Assembly (NCBI GenBank): GCA_021324255.1 | Contig: JAJPJL010000089.1 | Span: 1 to 32,756 of the forward strand | Length of the DNA stretch: 32,756 bases | Source: Bacillota bacterium | Lineage (GTDB): Bacteria; Sysuimicrobiota; Sysuimicrobiia; Sysuimicrobiales; Segetimicrobiaceae | Direction of reading: 5' to 3' | Shown here: positions 31,924 to 32,756 of the stretch, piece after piece | Numbering within the stretch: the stretch's first letter is position 1 | How the letters are laid out: each line of letters opens with the position of its first letter | Translations under genes and position numbers: made by a program | Notes under the pieces: generated by a model | Databases searched by the model: none | What the model saw: only the letters and a program-made list of their open reading frames with translations | Told to the model about the DNA's origin: nothing

Positions 31924-32756
31924 ATGAAGCTCCACGAGTACCAGGCCAAGGAGTACTTCGCCCGCTACGGCCTCCCGGTGCAGACGGGCGTGGTGATCGA
32001 CCGCGCGGAGCAGATCGCGGGACTGGCGCTGCGCTATCCGGTCGTGATCAAGGCGCAGGTGCTCGTCGGCGGGCGCGGCAAGGCGGGCGGCGTGCAACTG
32101 GCCGCGACGCCCGAGGACGCGCAGGAACGCGCCCGCGTGATCCTCGGGATGGACATCAAGGGCGAGCGCGTGGCGCGCGTGCTGGTGGCGGAGGCCGCCG
32201 ACATCGAGCGCGAATACTACCTGGCGTTCGTCACGGACCGCGCCGCGGGCCGGGTCGCCGCGATCGCGTCCGGGGAGGGCGGCGTGGAGATCGAGGCCGT
32301 GGCCCGCACGGCCCCGGACAAGCTCGTCCGCGCCGAGGCCGATCCCTTCCTCGGGTTTCCGGCGTATCAGGCGCGGGTCGTGGGGCGCCGCCTCGGCTTC
32401 GCCGGCAGTGTGCTCGAGGAGTTCGTGCGGATCGCCACCGCGCTGTATCGCCTGTACTGGACGGAGGACGAGGATCTCGCGGAGATCAACCCGCTCGCCC
32501 TCGTGGGCGGCCGCCTGCTGTGCGTCGACGCCAAGCTGGTGCTCGACGACAACGCGCTGTACCGGCACGCCGAGGCGCCGCCGAGCGAGGAGCTGACCCA
32601 GTTGGAAGCCGCGGCCCGGCGCGCCGGCCTCGCGTACGTCGAGCTGGACGGCGACATCGCCGTGATCGGCAACGGCGCGGGCCTCGTGATGAGCACTCTC
32701 GACCTGCTCGCGCACTTCGGCGGGCGGGCGGCCAACTTCCTCGACGTCGGCGGGGG
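31924..32756 (+). CDS. sucC: Succinyl-CoA synthetase beta subunit, right-edge partial
   Basis: The first 277 residues of a protein that normally has about 380-390; the gene continues past the window. MKLHEYQAKEYFARYGLPVQTG is the standard front of the ATP-grasp domain. VVIKAQVLVGGRGKAGGVQLA, the nucleotide-binding Glu region, EEFVRIATALYRLYWTEDEDLAEINPLAL (metal-binding Glu-Asn) and CVDAKLVLDDNALYRH are in order, ending in the start of the C-terminal domain (NFLDVGGG). It makes succinate and a nucleoside triphosphate from succinyl-CoA together with SucD, which would be expected just downstream. It starts four bp after the mdh stop, so the two are co-transcribed. Confidence 0.96.
   Translation, partial: MKLHEYQAKEYFARYGLPVQTGVVIDRAEQIAGLALRYPVVIKAQVLVGGRGKAGGVQLAATPEDAQERARVILGMDIKGERVARVLVAEAADIEREYYLAFVTDRAAGRVAAIASGEGGVEIEAVARTAPDKLVRAEADPFLGFPAYQARVVGRRLGFAGSVLEEFVRIATALYRLYWTEDEDLAEINPLALVGGRLLCVDAKLVLDDNALYRHAEAPPSEELTQLEAAARRAGLAYVELDGDIAVIGNGAGLVMSTLDLLAHFGGRAANFLDVGG

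Noticed and set aside
1-32756. CRISPR arrays, tRNA and rRNA genes, prophage or toxin-antitoxin modules
   Set aside because: No regularly spaced direct repeats, no tRNA-like or rRNA-like segments, and no phage or toxin genes were seen in any part of the window.

Overview
The window is 32.8 kb of very GC-rich bacterial chromosome carrying mostly core metabolism. Genes are dense, often overlap by 4-23 bp, and start with GTG about as readily as ATG. A T-box leader, a HisZ/short-HisG histidine pathway, a YerC-type regulator and a mycobacterial Sdh1-like membrane anchor beside SdhAB point to a GC-rich Terrabacteria-type lineage (Bacillota-, Chloroflexota- or Actinomycetota-related; an uncultured phylum such as Sysuimicrobiota/CSP1-3 would fit). 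That placement is inference from gene content, because no rRNA or other phylogenetic marker is present.

Layout. 1-868: remnant of an IS481-type element on the minus strand, with the front of its transposase deleted and the rest running off the left edge. 961-4602: small accessory genes, namely a 75-residue secreted peptide with its own terminator (-), a membrane-anchored SPOR protein (+), a secreted protein with two DUF5666-like repeats (+), a methyltransferase (-) and a four-helix membrane protein (+). 4664-12768: a promoter, a T-box leader and the branched-chain amino acid operon ilvB-ilvN-ilvC-leuA-cimA-leuB. 12813-15343: a promoter, then a polytopic membrane protein, a helical-repeat protein, a YerC/TrpR-like regulator and CcmH. 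15556-22287: a promoter and a compact histidine operon hisZ-G-D-B-H-A-F-IE, without hisC or a recognised histidinol phosphatase. 22348-25860: a calcineurin-like phosphoesterase, an S9 prolyl-oligopeptidase-type peptidase and a PduO-type cobalamin adenosyltransferase. 26042-32756: a TCA-cycle block, namely an Sdh membrane anchor, sdhA, sdhB, icd, mdh and the start of sucC, which is cut by the right edge.

How the genes work together. The first operon makes valine, leucine and, through citramalate, isoleucine. Its leader appears to sense an uncharged tRNA, probably tRNA-Leu, so one switch would control all three pathways. The histidine operon covers every step except the aminotransferase and the phosphatase, and the phosphoesterase just downstream is a speculative candidate for the latter. 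The last block links isocitrate oxidation, succinyl-CoA synthetase, succinate oxidation and malate oxidation.

I found no CRISPR array, tRNA, rRNA or prophage. The most distinctive items are the cysteine/histidine-rich single-subunit Sdh anchor, the T-box over a combined leuA/cimA operon, and the incomplete histidine operon with its adjacent phosphoesterase. I did not find a clearly new multi-gene system.
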